A stretch of 64,000 nt of DNA from Certhia americana (lineage: Eukaryota; Chordata; Aves; Passeriformes; Certhiidae), in the NCBI GenBank assembly GCA_018697195.1, contig JAGMWU010000145.1, positions 431-64,430 of the forward strand, read 5' to 3'. The notes below the pieces were generated by a model. That model did not search any database and was not told the origin of the DNA. It worked only from the letters and a program-made list of their open reading frames with translations. How positions within the stretch are numbered: the stretch's first letter is position 1; the number at the start of each line of letters is the position of its first letter. Below, one piece after another: positions 1-9,997 of this stretch. Made by a program: the position numbers and the translations under genes.

Positions 1-89
1 TGAGTACCCACAAGCACCCAGCAATCAGCTTCTTAACAACTTTTTGGGAAAAAAAATTCTATAAGAAAGCAACCCAACCCCCAACACCT

Positions 90-430
90 CGTCACCCACA
101 AGAAGAACACATTCCAGTGGGGTCCTGAACAGCAGCAAGCCTTTGCCCAGATCAAGCAGGAGACCGCTCATGCAGTAGCTCTTGGCCCAGTCATGACAGG
201 ACCAGAGGTGAAGAATGTGCTCTACTCTGTTGCCGGGAACAATGGTTTGTCCTGGAGCCTTTGGCAGAAGGTGCCTGGTGAGACTTGAGGCCAACCACTG
301 GGATTCTGCAGTCGAAGCTACAGAGGGTCTGAAGCCAGCTGCACCCCAACAGAGAAGGAAATTTTAGCAGCCTATGAAGGAGTCCAAAGTGCCTCAGAGG
401 TAATAGGCACTGAAGCACAACTCCTCCTGG
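90..430 (+). pseudogene. ERVL-like reverse transcriptase, C-terminal remnant
   Basis: The + strand reads FQWGPEQQQAFAQIKQ at about 117-165, which is the typical opening of the RT thumb/connection region that precedes RNase H in retroviral Pol. Reading continues to about 430 with frame changes and stops. The catalytic RT core is upstream of the window. It is continuous with the RNase H and integrase remnants that follow. Confidence 0.55.
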
Positions 431-639
431 CACCCTGACTACTGTTGCTGGGGTGGATGTTCAAAGGAAAGGTTCACTCTACCCACCACGCCACCGATGC
501 CACATGGAGCAAATGGATTGCTCTTATCACGCTGCATGCCTGTATTGCGAAACTGAATCGTCCTGGGATTTTAGAGATAATTACAAATTGGCCTGAAGTT
601 GCAAACTTTGGTCTCATGGATGAATAGGAACAGGATCAA

Positions 640-1130
640 GTGACACGTGCTGAAGAAGCTCCACTGTACAACCAACTGCCAGCAGAAGAAACACATTATG
701 TTCTTCTTACTGATGGTTCTTGCTGCATTGTAGGGATGAAACAGAAGTGGAAAGCAGCTGTATGGAGCCCCACACGACAGGTTGCAGAAGCTACTGAAGA
801 AGAAGGTGGATCAAGCCAACGTGCTGAACTCAAAGCCATTCAACTGGCCCTGGACATTGCTGAGAGAAGTGGCCAAAGCTCTACTTCTACACTGATTCAT
901 GGATGGTAGCCAATGCTCTGCGGGGATGGCTAGAGAAGTGGAAAAAGGCTAACTGGCAGCATAGAGGAAAACAATTTGGGCTGCTGAAGAGTGAAAGGAC
1001 ATCGCTACCAGGGTAGAGAAATTATCTGTGAGAGTCTACCATGTAGATGCCCATGTCCCCCAAGAGTCGGGCAAATGATGAGCACCAATACAACAAGCAG
1101 GTAGATCAGGCTGCAAAAATAGAGGTGTCA
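640..1130 (+). pseudogene. ERVL-like RNase H remnant
   Basis: The stretch LLTDGSCCIVG supplies the first RNase H aspartate (about 697-730), RAELKAIQLAL the glutamate (about 820-855) and TDSWMVAN the second aspartate (about 893-915). In the retroviral polyprotein this enzyme degrades the RNA of RNA-DNA hybrids. A frame change near 885-900 separates the last motif from the first two. A TGA at about 990 interrupts the continuation, so no functional protein is expected. Confidence 0.65.
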
Positions 1131-1159
1131 AAGATAGACTTAGATTGACAACACAGAGG

Positions 1160-2021
1160 AGAGTTGTTCCTAGCTTGATGGGCCCATGAGGCCTCAGGTG
1201 ATCCGGGCAGAGATGCCACCTATAAGTGGGCACGAGATTGAAGGGTGGATTTAACCATGGACAGTATTTCTCAGGTTATCTATGACTGTGAGACGTGTGG
1301 TGCCATCAAACAGGCCAAGAGGCTGAAGCCCCTCTGGTATGGGGGGCGGTGGTCCAAATATAAGTATGGAGAGGCCTGGCAGATTGACTACATCACACTG
1401 ACTCAAACCCACCAAGGCAAGTGCTACGTACTCACAATGGTAGAAGCCACCACTGGATAGTTGGAAACCTTCCCTGTGCCTCACGCTACTGCCCTTAACA
1501 CCATTCTAGGCCTTGAAAAGCAAGTCCTATGGAGGCATGGTTCCCCTGAGAGGATTGAGTCAGACAATGGGACTCATTTCAAGAACAGCCTTATCAACAC
1601 CTGGGCTAGAGAACATGGCATTGAATAGGTGTACCATATCCCCTACCACGCACCAGCTGCCGACAAAGTGGAGAGATAAAATGGACTGCTAAAAACCACC
1701 TTGAAAGCATTGGGAGGGGGATATTTCAAAAACTGGGAGCAGCATTTAGCAAAGGCCGCCTGGTTAGTTAACACCAGGGGTTCCACCAGCCGAACAGGCC
1801 CTGCCCAGTCTGAGCCCCTGCATACAGTAGACGGAGACAAGGTCCCAGTGGTGCATGTCATAGATTTGTTAAGGAAGAATGTTTGGATCAATTCTGACTC
1901 AAGTACAGACAAACCCACCTGTGGGGTTGTCTTTGCTCAGGGACCAGGTTGCACTTGGTGGATAATGCAGAAAGATGGAACAACACAATGTGTACCTCAG
2001 GGAGATATGATTCTTGGGTGA
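1160..2021 (+). pseudogene. ERVL-like integrase remnant
   Basis: The zinc-binding region ends in CETC (about 1287-1298). The core carries WQIDYITL (first catalytic Asp, about 1378-1400) and ESDNGTHF (second Asp, about 1557-1580). The Glu lies in a VER motif near 1668. The C-terminal part runs open from 1701 to 2021. In-frame stops occur at 1458, about 1627 and about 1677. A functional integrase would insert viral cDNA into chromosomes; this one is a pseudogene. Confidence 0.68.
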
Positions 2022-2086
2022 GAACTATGTGCAAATATCATTGTTTGCTGAATGTCACTGTCATTGTCTGTATATAGCTGTATACT

Positions 2087-2116
2087 GTATATATATATAT
2101 ATATATGTATATATAG
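2087..2116. repeat. TA dinucleotide microsatellite
   Basis: A run of alternating T and A, mostly (AT)n with one G interruption, lies between the integrase remnant and the 3' LTR of the ERVL-like element. Confidence 0.8.
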
Positions 2117-2187
2117 TGTATGCATGTAGAGTTAGAATATATATTAGTTTTGGTAGTATGTTGACAATATAGGGATAAGGGGTGGAA

Positions 2188-2858
2188 TGTCCTGGGTTGA
2201 TGCTGAATTGTATCCCCATTTGTCTGTTTAGCTCAGAAATAAATTTTGCACATTTAAAACTGGTCTGAGAGTGAAGGGGCAAGGAGAAGCGATAGAATGT
2301 CTGAGGCGGTAATTTTCAAAACATAAAGAGTTTTCAGCTTTCCTTCACACACAGCTTGTGTTGTCTGCAGTGCGGATGGAGAGAGAGAGCTCTCCTTTGC
2401 TTTTTGTTAATTTTTGGCTAGCTGAAGCAGAAAAGTTCTCCAGACTGTGGTTTGTTTTTTGGGGGGTTTTAAAAAATTTTTCTTTCTTGGAACAGTTTGA
2501 ACCTGCTCTGGACTAAAAACCAGAAGAGCACTGGGAGCTCAGACCTGTGGCCCACTGGGGCTTGGCCTGGGCCCAGTACTTTCCAGTGCCAGAGGGACTG
2601 ATAACAAACTGAGTGAGCTGAGCTACAACCCATGAAAGAGACCTTCTGAATTTGTCATCTCTTTGGAGCAGCGAGTTTTGTTGTATAGTATTGTTTATTT
2701 GTTGTGCTGGGCAGTGCTTTGGCTGTTAAATGAACAATTTTTTCCACTTTATCCAAGAAAATCTTTTCCCAAACCATTTGGGGAGGGGCCATTTGGATTT
2801 GTTTTCTAGAGGTATTCCGTTTGGAGGTTTCTTCCCAAATTTGCCCTAAACCAGGATA
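2188..2858 (+). repeat. ERVL-like 3' LTR
   Basis: It starts TGTCCTGGGTTGATG right after a polypurine tract and ends CCTAAACCAGGATA, so the ends are short inverted repeats (TGTCCTGG/CCAGGATA, probably CCAGGACA before mutation). An LTR with the same ends and similar tail sequence (TTTCTTCCCAAA..TTGCCCTAAACC) lies at 59071-59432, which supports the boundaries. Confidence 0.75.
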
Positions 2859-3430
2859 TAGCCTAAATTTTGTCTGATTTTATCTTCAACTGATGGTCTT
2901 GTTAGAAGCTGTACATGGCAGAAACTCCGTATCATCAGAAAATTCTCTGCACGTAAACATCAAGTCCTTTCTTAATCTCCTGTTAAATTAGACTAAGGTT
3001 GTTTAGTTTCTGTAGGGCAGGCTTTCTACACCTAGAAAACCTCTAATGTTCTGTAGTGTTTTCAGTTTATCAATACAGGTTTTTAAAGTGTGGACATATA
3101 TTGATATTGTCTCTAGTTATGGTTTTACACAGGGAAATACCATACATAATGTATTCTATTGTATTTTGCTATACAGCTTCAGTCAAGCATTTAACTTCTT
3201 TTTCTAATCACTGCTTTGCATGATTTGGTTGTTTTAATTTTTAAGTACAATCCTTAAATTCCCTTATAGAATCCAAATTTGCTGGAATATGTTACCTTAT
3301 AGTAGAAACATGACTTAGTTTTGTAATCTTAAAAGATCATGCATCTATCAGTGTAAAAGCATCTTCATCAAAAACCTTATATCCCCATTTTCCACTTCAC
3401 TAGCATTTGCACACTATTGAGATTTGCTAA
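2859..3430. other. AT-rich stretch with no recognised gene
   Basis: No ORF, splice-bounded exon or repeat that I recognise. It lies upstream of the FCHO2 exons and may be intronic if the gene extends this far left. Confidence 0.5.
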
Positions 3431-3869
3431 TGTCATGGTTTAGCCCTGATTGGACAATTTTGTAATATTGACACCTCATTAAACCAATGAAAAGGGTGGA
3501 TACGCCTCTAGTGAATACACATTTTAAGGTGAGAACCCGGAAATAGGGCTCTTCTGGTTTTCTGGTGGGGTGAGTTGAAGAGCTCCGGCCTGGCTGTTTC
3601 CCATGGCTGGGCTGGGCCAGGCTGAGGTTCCCCCCTTCCCTCTCCCGGCACCTCTGGCAGGCAAAGGGGAAGGAGAGGCAGAGGGGGGAGGCGAAGGAAG
3701 GCTCAGCCCAGTCCTGGATGCTGAAATCTGTTACTCCAGGACTGCCCACGCAGCAACCGGGGCCTGGGTCAAGCCTGGCGTCTGCAGAGCAGGGAAAAAT
3801 GGAGGAAGCCCTGGTGTGAGACATCTGAAGCCTGACCGGGCTGAGAAAAAGATCCTAACCTCCCTCTCT

Positions 3870-4176
3870 TGTTACAATTCAACACAAACGAACACACACA
3901 CACGCACACACCTTTCTTCGAGCAAGGGAGAAGCAAAAGAGGAAGTTTATTATAAAACTCTGATTTATATAGGTTACACACACTGTCCCCTTCATTGGTC
4001 AAACAATTGACCTCCTCTGAGACCACACTGGTCAAACCATAGGTCCATCAACTCTCACTTCCTTTTTAGAAAGGAATGTAAGTAATCGTTGTTTACAGAA
4101 ATGTGTGTGTGAAATCTGGCTCCAGAAATTCAAAATATCAGAAGGCTAGATGAAACATGCAAAAGCAAGGGTGACA
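3870..4176 (-). repeat. ERV-A1 3' LTR
   Basis: Minus-strand sequence starts TGTCACCCTTGC and ends GAATTGTAACA. It contains a TATATAA box region and AATAAA (plus-strand TTTATT at about 3948). On the minus strand a polypurine run (AAATGGAAAAAGGGCGAGA) directly precedes it. Confidence 0.8.
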
Positions 4177-4431
4177 TCTCGCCCTTTTTCCATTTAAAAA
4201 AGAAAAATAAAAAAAGAAAAATGAACAATGTTGAAAGGGAATTTACAATGTCCAATGTCCATTTGTGTAGGAGTCATCAGAATGATCACTCGCGTCATCT
4301 GCATCTGAGTCATCACTTGATGATCCATCCACTGAAGACTTTCAGTTTGGTCACAGTTTCCATGTTGCCTGTTGGCTGCAAAAATGACAGGGTTATTCGA
4401 GTTTTTTTGGCACAGTAAGATGAAACAAGGC

Positions 4432-4740
4432 AGGATTACTGACCTCCTTTAAAACCGAATAACCCAATCGTTGTGCGACATCAGCCACCTAGGCTGAATC
4501 CGTGACCAAATTGAAAGGTTCCTGGGAACACTTCTCAAATGCCATGACAGCAGCCCTTAATTCAACCAATTGGGCTGGCCCATCCTCATGACCTTCCAGG
4601 ACTTGCCACTCAGTCCCATCCCACCAGGTAACAATGGCCTTTCTTGTCTTCCCCAAACCGTCAGTGAAGACAGTGGGTCCTTGCACTGGTTCTTGGCTAT
4701 TTTTTGGGCCGCAAAGAGATTTCTATGAAATGTTTGCTAC
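4432..4740 (-). pseudogene. ERV-A1 RNase H remnant joined to the post-integrase tail
   Basis: The minus strand reads GPTVFTDGLGK, then QLVELRAAVMAFEK and NLVTDSA, three RNase H active-site motifs. Beyond about 4432 (towards lower coordinates) the sequence jumps to the region that lies after integrase in the related plus-strand copy. The integrase is therefore deleted and only about 230 bp of 3' tail remains before the LTR. Confidence 0.65.
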
Positions 4741-4769
4741 CTGTAGTAGCTTGTGTTTGGCAGATGACA

Positions 4770-5950
4770 AGTGATCTGCCCTGAAAAGTTTCAGAGCACT
4801 TTGCAGGAACACAATGTCTGCAAGGCTCCATTCAAAATCCTCCCTTTGTATCAGGAGTATGATCTTTGCGGAATCTGCCCCCATTCAATTGCAAACACCG
4901 TTGTCAGCATTTGCCTATTACGTGAGCAATTAGCTCAAAACTTCAGTTGCCGTCTTCTGTGGCTGATGAGGCAGAAAAACCCATTCCAAGACATGCAAGG
5001 GATCAGACCATTCGTCATTCCATTGGACAATGATACCTGTGGGATTGGAATCTGGAGTGGTAATGAACACATTGATATCAACGGCAGGATCAATGCGGTA
5101 AACTTGGCAAGCAGAAACAGCTTGCTGAACCTCCTCTAGCACCTGACGTGCCACAGGGGTCAATGTTCGAGGTGATTTCAAATCAGAGTCTCCCTTTAAT
5201 AAGTCAAACAAAGGAGACAATTGTTCGTTGGTCAGTCCCAGATACGGACATGACCAAGTGATGACACCTACCAATTTGTGAGCATCACTCAGTGTCTTCA
5301 CCAAATGCACAAATTGCACCTCCTGGAATCAGATTATCCATTCCAGAATTTTTGACCCCAAATGCTTCCACGGAGGTCATTGTGGAACTTTTTCTGGAGC
5401 TACCTGCAGCCCATTTGAATTCAAAGGATCAAGCTACTGAGGCCAAATCCTCAGCAGCCCATTGTGGGTGAACACAGCCACCAAAATGTTGTCCATATAA
5501 CAATACAGACGGGTATCAGGAAACTGCTTGTGAACTCCAGAGAAGGCACAGGCCACATACCATTGGCATATGGCTGGACTGTTCTGCATGCCCTGGGGCA
5601 AATTTGCCATTGATACTGCTGTGTGGGCTCAGCATTACTAATTGCCGATACTGAAAAGTGAATTTCGGTCTGCCATCGGGATGCAAAGGAATTGTGAAAA
5701 AAAAACCAAACCAACAATCCTTCAAATCCACGATGAGGATTGGCCAATCTGTGGGAAGCATGGCAGTGGCTGGCATGCATGCCTGCAATGTCCCAATGCC
5801 TCCCATCACGGCATTGACTTTTCAGAGGTCTTGTAACAACCTCCATTTCCCAGACTTCTTCTTGATGCAGAGGACAGGAGTGTTCTAGGGACTGGCAGAA
5901 GGCTCCAGATGACCCTGGCCCAATCACTCTTACACCAGTTTTCGAAGGGT
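4770..5950 (-). pseudogene. ERV-A1 reverse transcriptase remnant
   Basis: Minus-strand translation gives RT segments WPILIVDLKDC (about 5720-5755) and a YMDD-box equivalent at 5488-5499. The connection region WVFLPHQPQK lies at about 4950-4985. The catalytic box reads YMDN: the second Asp codon is AAC. Stops and frame shifts break the chain (for example near 5450 and 5840). It is colinear with the plus-strand copy at 28.9-29.9 kb. Confidence 0.68.
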
Positions 5951-5952
5951 GA

Positions 5953-7344
5953 CTAATGTGACATAAGAGAGCTGCCACTCCAGAGGCCAGGCAGCAAGGG
6001 AGAGGAGCGTGCAATCCGCTCCAGAGTCTCAAAGGTGCTTCTCCTCGAGGAAGGTGGCAGGATGCAGGTCCACGTCGTGCGTCTGCAGCACTTGATCCAT
6101 GAAGCTCCCGGGTAAGCTTCAGGAAGAGCTTCTCCTGCACCATGTGGATGGCCCTCAGTCAGGACAGTGGTCCAGTGAACTGAAGGTGGCCGAGGAAATC
6201 CAAAATCGCCTTCTCCTTGCGCCTGATCAACTGTCCTATGAACAGAGGACTCAAGAAACACAAGTTGAGCAATCTTTGCTCCTTTCGGGATAGTGATAGG
6301 GGGCTTGGCCGTGGATACCATTGTACAATTCTGTCCTGTAAAATCTGCCTCAGCCAAACCCATGTGCACAATCATGTCTCCCCCCAAGGGACCAACGGCA
6401 CTCAGGGGGATCTCGTGCATCCTGCTAGAGTCTACTACAACTGTGTGCGCTGAGCCACGGGTGCTGGCCATGAATCGGCCAAGCAGACTCCCACAGGCTC
6501 CTACCACAGCTGTCCCAGTAGAGCCTGTGCTCGGTGCGGAGCAGAGCGGAGCCGCCCCGCATTCACCCCCCTCGGGTGCGGGGGAGGGACGGGACGCTGA
6601 GACAGACGCGACCGCAGGAGCCGCTGCCGCGCTCCGCGTGTCTGCTGTGCATGTGCCCCCATCTGCTGTGCCTGGCAGGGGCAATGCAGGGGGAGCAGAG
6701 TCTGGGATCGCTCCCAAGGGGGTCCCACCCTTCACCGGGTACCCGATCACATGCATCATCTCCCCGGAGCAGAACGGGACGGGTCGACCGTCATTCCTGA
6801 CCGGACTGGACAAGAAATCGGTCAACACCCCGCCTCCGGCGGCTTCCACCGCCTGCGCATGCTCGACAGCCTCCACAGAAGCCGTGGCTCCCGGTGCTGC
6901 TCCCGCTGACCGCGGGACCGGCGGCGGAGAGCCGGACCCCTCCCGTGCCGCAGCCAGGGGAGGGCGGTGGGGGGCCGGCGGCGCCGATCCCTCGGGGCCA
7001 TCAGGAGCCCGCGGGGCTCCGCACATCAGAGCGACCCCACAGGGGGCAGGCGGGGGCCCCGCCTCACGGCGAGAGCCGAGATCCCCCTGGGAACTCTGCG
7101 AAGTCGCCGAGTTCCGAGAGGACCCAGAGCAATATAGCTCCAAGGCCAGGTTCACTGCCTGCCAGAGGAACAAAACATCCTCCACATCGTTATTATAATC
7201 GGCAAAGAGAACCTCCATAAGGCGATCTCCAACCAGAGACCAAGCAGTTCTAGAAAACACCTGCGAACAGTCGGAAAAAAAAAAATCCATTTCCTCTGGC
7301 CCACAAGAACAAATTTTTAAAATCATTCTGGGAGATAGGAACAT
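5953..7344 (-). pseudogene. ERV-A1 gag spacer/dUTPase/protease fusion ORF (463 codons)
   Basis: A single open frame starts in the matrix-like region and passes through an Ala/Pro/Gly-rich segment (about residues 80-290). It then enters a dUTPase-like domain with ADFTGQNCTMVS and IPKGAKIAQLV (about residues 325-365). Gag capsid and nucleocapsid are absent, so spacer and dUTPase are directly fused. dUTPase hydrolyses dUTP and in betaretroviruses sits just before the protease. The frame leaves the protease reading frame before its active site, so the protease is broken. Confidence 0.55.
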
Positions 7345-7480
7345 TATTTCGGTCTAAAAACTCTGCCCAGAGTTGCAGGGCCAAGGATTCTTTTCCAAGT
7401 AGCCCAGAGGTCTCCATCGCAAAAGCCCGGGGAGAAAAAAAAAAAGGGGGGGGGGGACGGGACCAGAACGACCTCACCAA
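7250..7480 (-). pseudogene. ERV-A1 gag matrix-like N-terminus
   Basis: The minus strand encodes a short helical-looking segment with LQLWAEFLDRNNVPIS and FKNLFLWAR. This resembles the start of the matrix protein of class II retroviruses. A run of A residues at 7277-7287 coincides with a frame change into the longer downstream ORF at 5953-7344. Identification rests on position after the primer site and on general character, so it is moderate. Confidence 0.45.
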
Positions 7481-7495
7481 TTGCTGTTGTTCTCT

Positions 7496-7513
7496 CTCAC
7501 TCGGCTGTCACCA
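7496..7513 (-). other. ERV-A1 primer binding site, possibly tRNA-Trp-like
   Basis: On the minus strand, two bases after the LTR, it reads TGGTGACAGCCGAGTGAG. The first seven bases match the tRNA-Trp primer site used by alpharetroviruses. The rest matches only with small shifts, so the tRNA assignment is tentative. Confidence 0.45.
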
Positions 7514-7515
7514 GA

Positions 7516-7820
7516 TGTTACAATTCGACACGAACGAACACACACACGCACACACCTTTCTTCGAGAAAGGCAGAAGAAGAAGAGAGAGTTTATTATAAA
7601 ACTCTGACTTATATAGGTTACATACACTGTCCCCTTGATTGGTCAAACAATTGACCTCCTCTGAGACCACACTGGTCAAACCATAGGTCCATCAACTCTC
7701 ACTTCCTTTTTAGAAAGGAATATAAGTAATTGTTGTTTACAGAAATGTGTGTGTGAAATCTGGCTCCAGAAATTCAAAATATCAGAAGGCTAGACGAAAC
7801 ATGCAAAAGCAAGGGCGACA
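7516..7820 (-). repeat. ERV-A1 5' LTR
   Basis: It pairs with 3870-4176 over its full length and has the same TG..CA ends. It is followed on the minus strand by the primer site at 7496-7513. Confidence 0.8.
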
Positions 7821-8791
7821 CTCTCTCAGCACAGCTGGAACTGGAAGGCAGCAGTCAGGCTGTGAGGAAGATCCTGGCCCAGTTCCAGCACCACTGCAAT
7901 GTATCACGTGATTGCCTCATCCTGGCTGCGGCCTGTGTGAATTTTTTCCTGACCAGATGAAACTTCCAAAGCATGAATCTTACCCAGAGAAAAAAGAGGA
8001 GACTGGATGAAATGTAGAAAGACACAGCATGAGACTTGATGTCAGAGGAAGTGAGAAGAGAATCTTAAATGGAAAGGAAGATTAAAGGAGTGGCCTGGTT
8101 AGGTTGGACTTCTCTTGTGAGGCCATAGAGAATGGACTTAAATACCCTGTAACCTATGGAGTGTTTTTTTAGGGGGATGCCAGGTTCTAGTCAGAGTTGT
8201 GAGCTGCTGGGGAAAATTGAACAGAGGAAGACTAAAGAAGTGAGAGATGATGCCCTGCCCATTGAGAGATGACCTCTGTTTCTTGAGATGAAGAGAACTT
8301 TTGTTTTATACTAGAAGAGGCATCCTTAAACTGTACCCTAATAAACTGGTATGGCCCATGAGCTGCTGTGGAAGGCTGTTTCATGGGAAGGGCTTCACAA
8401 TGGCAACATTTCTTCCCCCCAGGCAGGCCAATTGTGGAGTGTGGAAGCAAGAGAACTGGTATCTTGTGGAAAATCTCTGTGGTACCCAAGAGAGACTCCT
8501 TTCTCCTTGATAAACTGAGAAATGATTATTTTAAGAGTGATAACTGACTGAGAATCCCAAGTTTTGTCTTTTTATATTGGAGTAAAAAAGTGAATAGTTG
8601 GTGGGGGGAAGAGAAGTGTTTTGAAGGTTTCATTCTGATCTTTTTTTTCTTTTAGTGTTAGTTAATAAAGTTCTATTCCTGTTAAGTTTAAGCCTGCTTT
8701 GCTCTTGATTGGGAAATTTCGAATTGGCAAACTAAAACTGAGACAAAAATTGGTGTTTCCACCCAGGTTCAAACTGAAACCACGACAAAAT

Positions 8792-8809
8792 TGGTGCGTT
8801 GGCTGGGAA
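8792..8809 (+). other. Primer binding site, tRNA-Gly-like
   Basis: Four bases after the LTR-G end the sequence reads TGGTGCGTTGGCTGGGAA. This equals the complement of the 3' end of tRNA-Gly(GCC) with two differences. Position and TGG start fit a retroviral primer site. About 26 bases later the resemblance to an internal region stops. Confidence 0.55.
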
Positions 8810-8826
8810 ATGAACAAAAACCATGA

Positions 8827-9997
8827 CAGCTTTGTATCTTGAGAATAGTTCCTGTGAGGTGCTGTCAGTTATCTGAATGATACTAGATCTGTCAATACTT
8901 TTTGAGATGCATTAGCTCACTAATTTTGAAAATCTTCATTATGAATTGAATTGCTTTGATTGTAGTTTGACTCACATCTTTTGTATTTCTTAACTTTTAT
9001 GGACTTCAGGCCATCTTGTTTGAGTACAGATGCTTTTTAAAAGCAGATGTCAACATCTGTTTGTTATACTTTTGGAGAGAAATCTGTGGGTCTGTTCAGA
9101 GGAGACAAGATCCTTCATCTCACTGTCAATTTCTTAACAGCCTGTACTGAATTACATATTAATGTTTCCATGTCAGCAGGTTTTCATATGTGTTTTAAAA
9201 GACACTGGAGTTTTTACATTTAACCCATTTAGCCTTTCAGAAAAGATTATTTAGTTTGCTTCAAATTTGATTTGTTCTTTCTGTTACTTTTTAATAAGTG
9301 CTCATGATGCTCAGTTTAACTGTATAAAACCACTGCTGTTCAGTTACACTGGGACTTACAGCTTTAATTGTCAGGGTGCAGATTAGAGAGAACCTGTATT
9401 CTACTCAAGCATTTCCATGTACTATAAGTGTAATTGGTTCTGCTTTTTGCATACATCAGTGAGAGATTCAGCATCATTAATTTTTTAAAATATTACTGCT
9501 TAAATTCAAATTATAGCAGAAAAATATAACACTTCTGAATAATGTGCTTGCCCTCACTGCTTTTCTGATGCCAAAAATTTTTTTAAGTGTTTTCAAAAAG
9601 AGTATTCTATTATTTTTTCCAGCATCTTCTGGTGCTTGACTGCAACTGTGCTTGGCAAACTCAAAACAATTAGGACTATTCTCAAAGGGATTCAGATCTT
9701 TTCTCTTTTGGATTTTCATTCTCAGTTTACGAACTGGTTATTGTCCAAAATGTCTTGCAATTGTGTGTGGACTATTTCATTAGGATTGGTGACTTATTTA
9801 TTATGCACATCATCCCTAGAAACCAGACTCTTAAAGTATATTTATCCAAAATAAAGTGTGATACTATGGACTTCCCTTTATTATTTTTTTCCAATATGAT
9901 GTGATTTATGGTTTTCAGCATTTATTATTAATTTTTCTTCTGCAGTGTTTTTACCATAAACTTTCAGCTTCTTTTATTTAAATGTCATTCAGCTGAA
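8827..9997. other. AT-rich sequence, no gene seen
   Basis: Short random-looking ORFs only; no repeat recognised. Probably intron upstream of the first visible FCHO2 exon. Confidence 0.5.

Larger units (their letters stand above)
1..2858 (+). mobile_element. ERVL-like provirus, 3' part (pol and 3' LTR); 5' part lies outside the window
   Basis: Conceptual translation of the + strand gives, in order, the end of a reverse transcriptase, an RNase H, an integrase and then an LTR. The purine-rich stretch GGGATAAGGGGTGGAA ends directly at the LTR start at 2188 and is the expected polypurine tract. The coding part carries many stops and frame changes, so this is a dead copy. The protein style resembles class III (ERVL-like) avian elements and the fragments at 54-58.6 kb. 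Class assignment is by recognition and was not searched. Confidence 0.72.
3870..7820 (-). mobile_element. ERV-A1: internally deleted class II-type provirus
   Basis: Two LTRs (7516-7820 is 5', 3870-4176 is 3' on the minus strand) flank about 3.3 kb. The insertion is bounded by the 6-bp target duplication CTCTCT (3864-3869 and 7821-7826). Internal order on the minus strand is a matrix-like gag start, a GC-rich Ala/Pro-rich spacer, dUTPase, protease, reverse transcriptase and RNase H. Capsid, nucleocapsid, most of integrase and env are missing. The LTRs differ by roughly 13-15 substitutions by eye. Confidence 0.82.
3431..8787 (+). mobile_element. Class I-type LTR (here 'LTR-G'), split by provirus ERV-A1
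   Basis: The LTR runs from TGTCATGGTTTAGCC at 3431 to CCACGACA at 8787. It is interrupted at 3870-7820 by a minus-strand provirus plus a 6-bp target duplication, so the LTR itself is about 1.4 kb. It contains a GC-rich middle and a poly(A) signal region (TTAATAAAG at about 8662). A primer-binding-site-like sequence follows. Related copies lie at 34117 (+), 50168-50994 (-) and 58639-59070 (-). Internal genes are absent, so this is an LTR plus a leader scrap. Confidence 0.7.

Noticed and set aside
6293..7198. 301-codon plus-strand ORF opposite the ERV-A1 gag/dUTPase frame
   Set aside because: GC-rich antisense shadow; no domain, and the minus frame carries recognisable dUTPase motifs.
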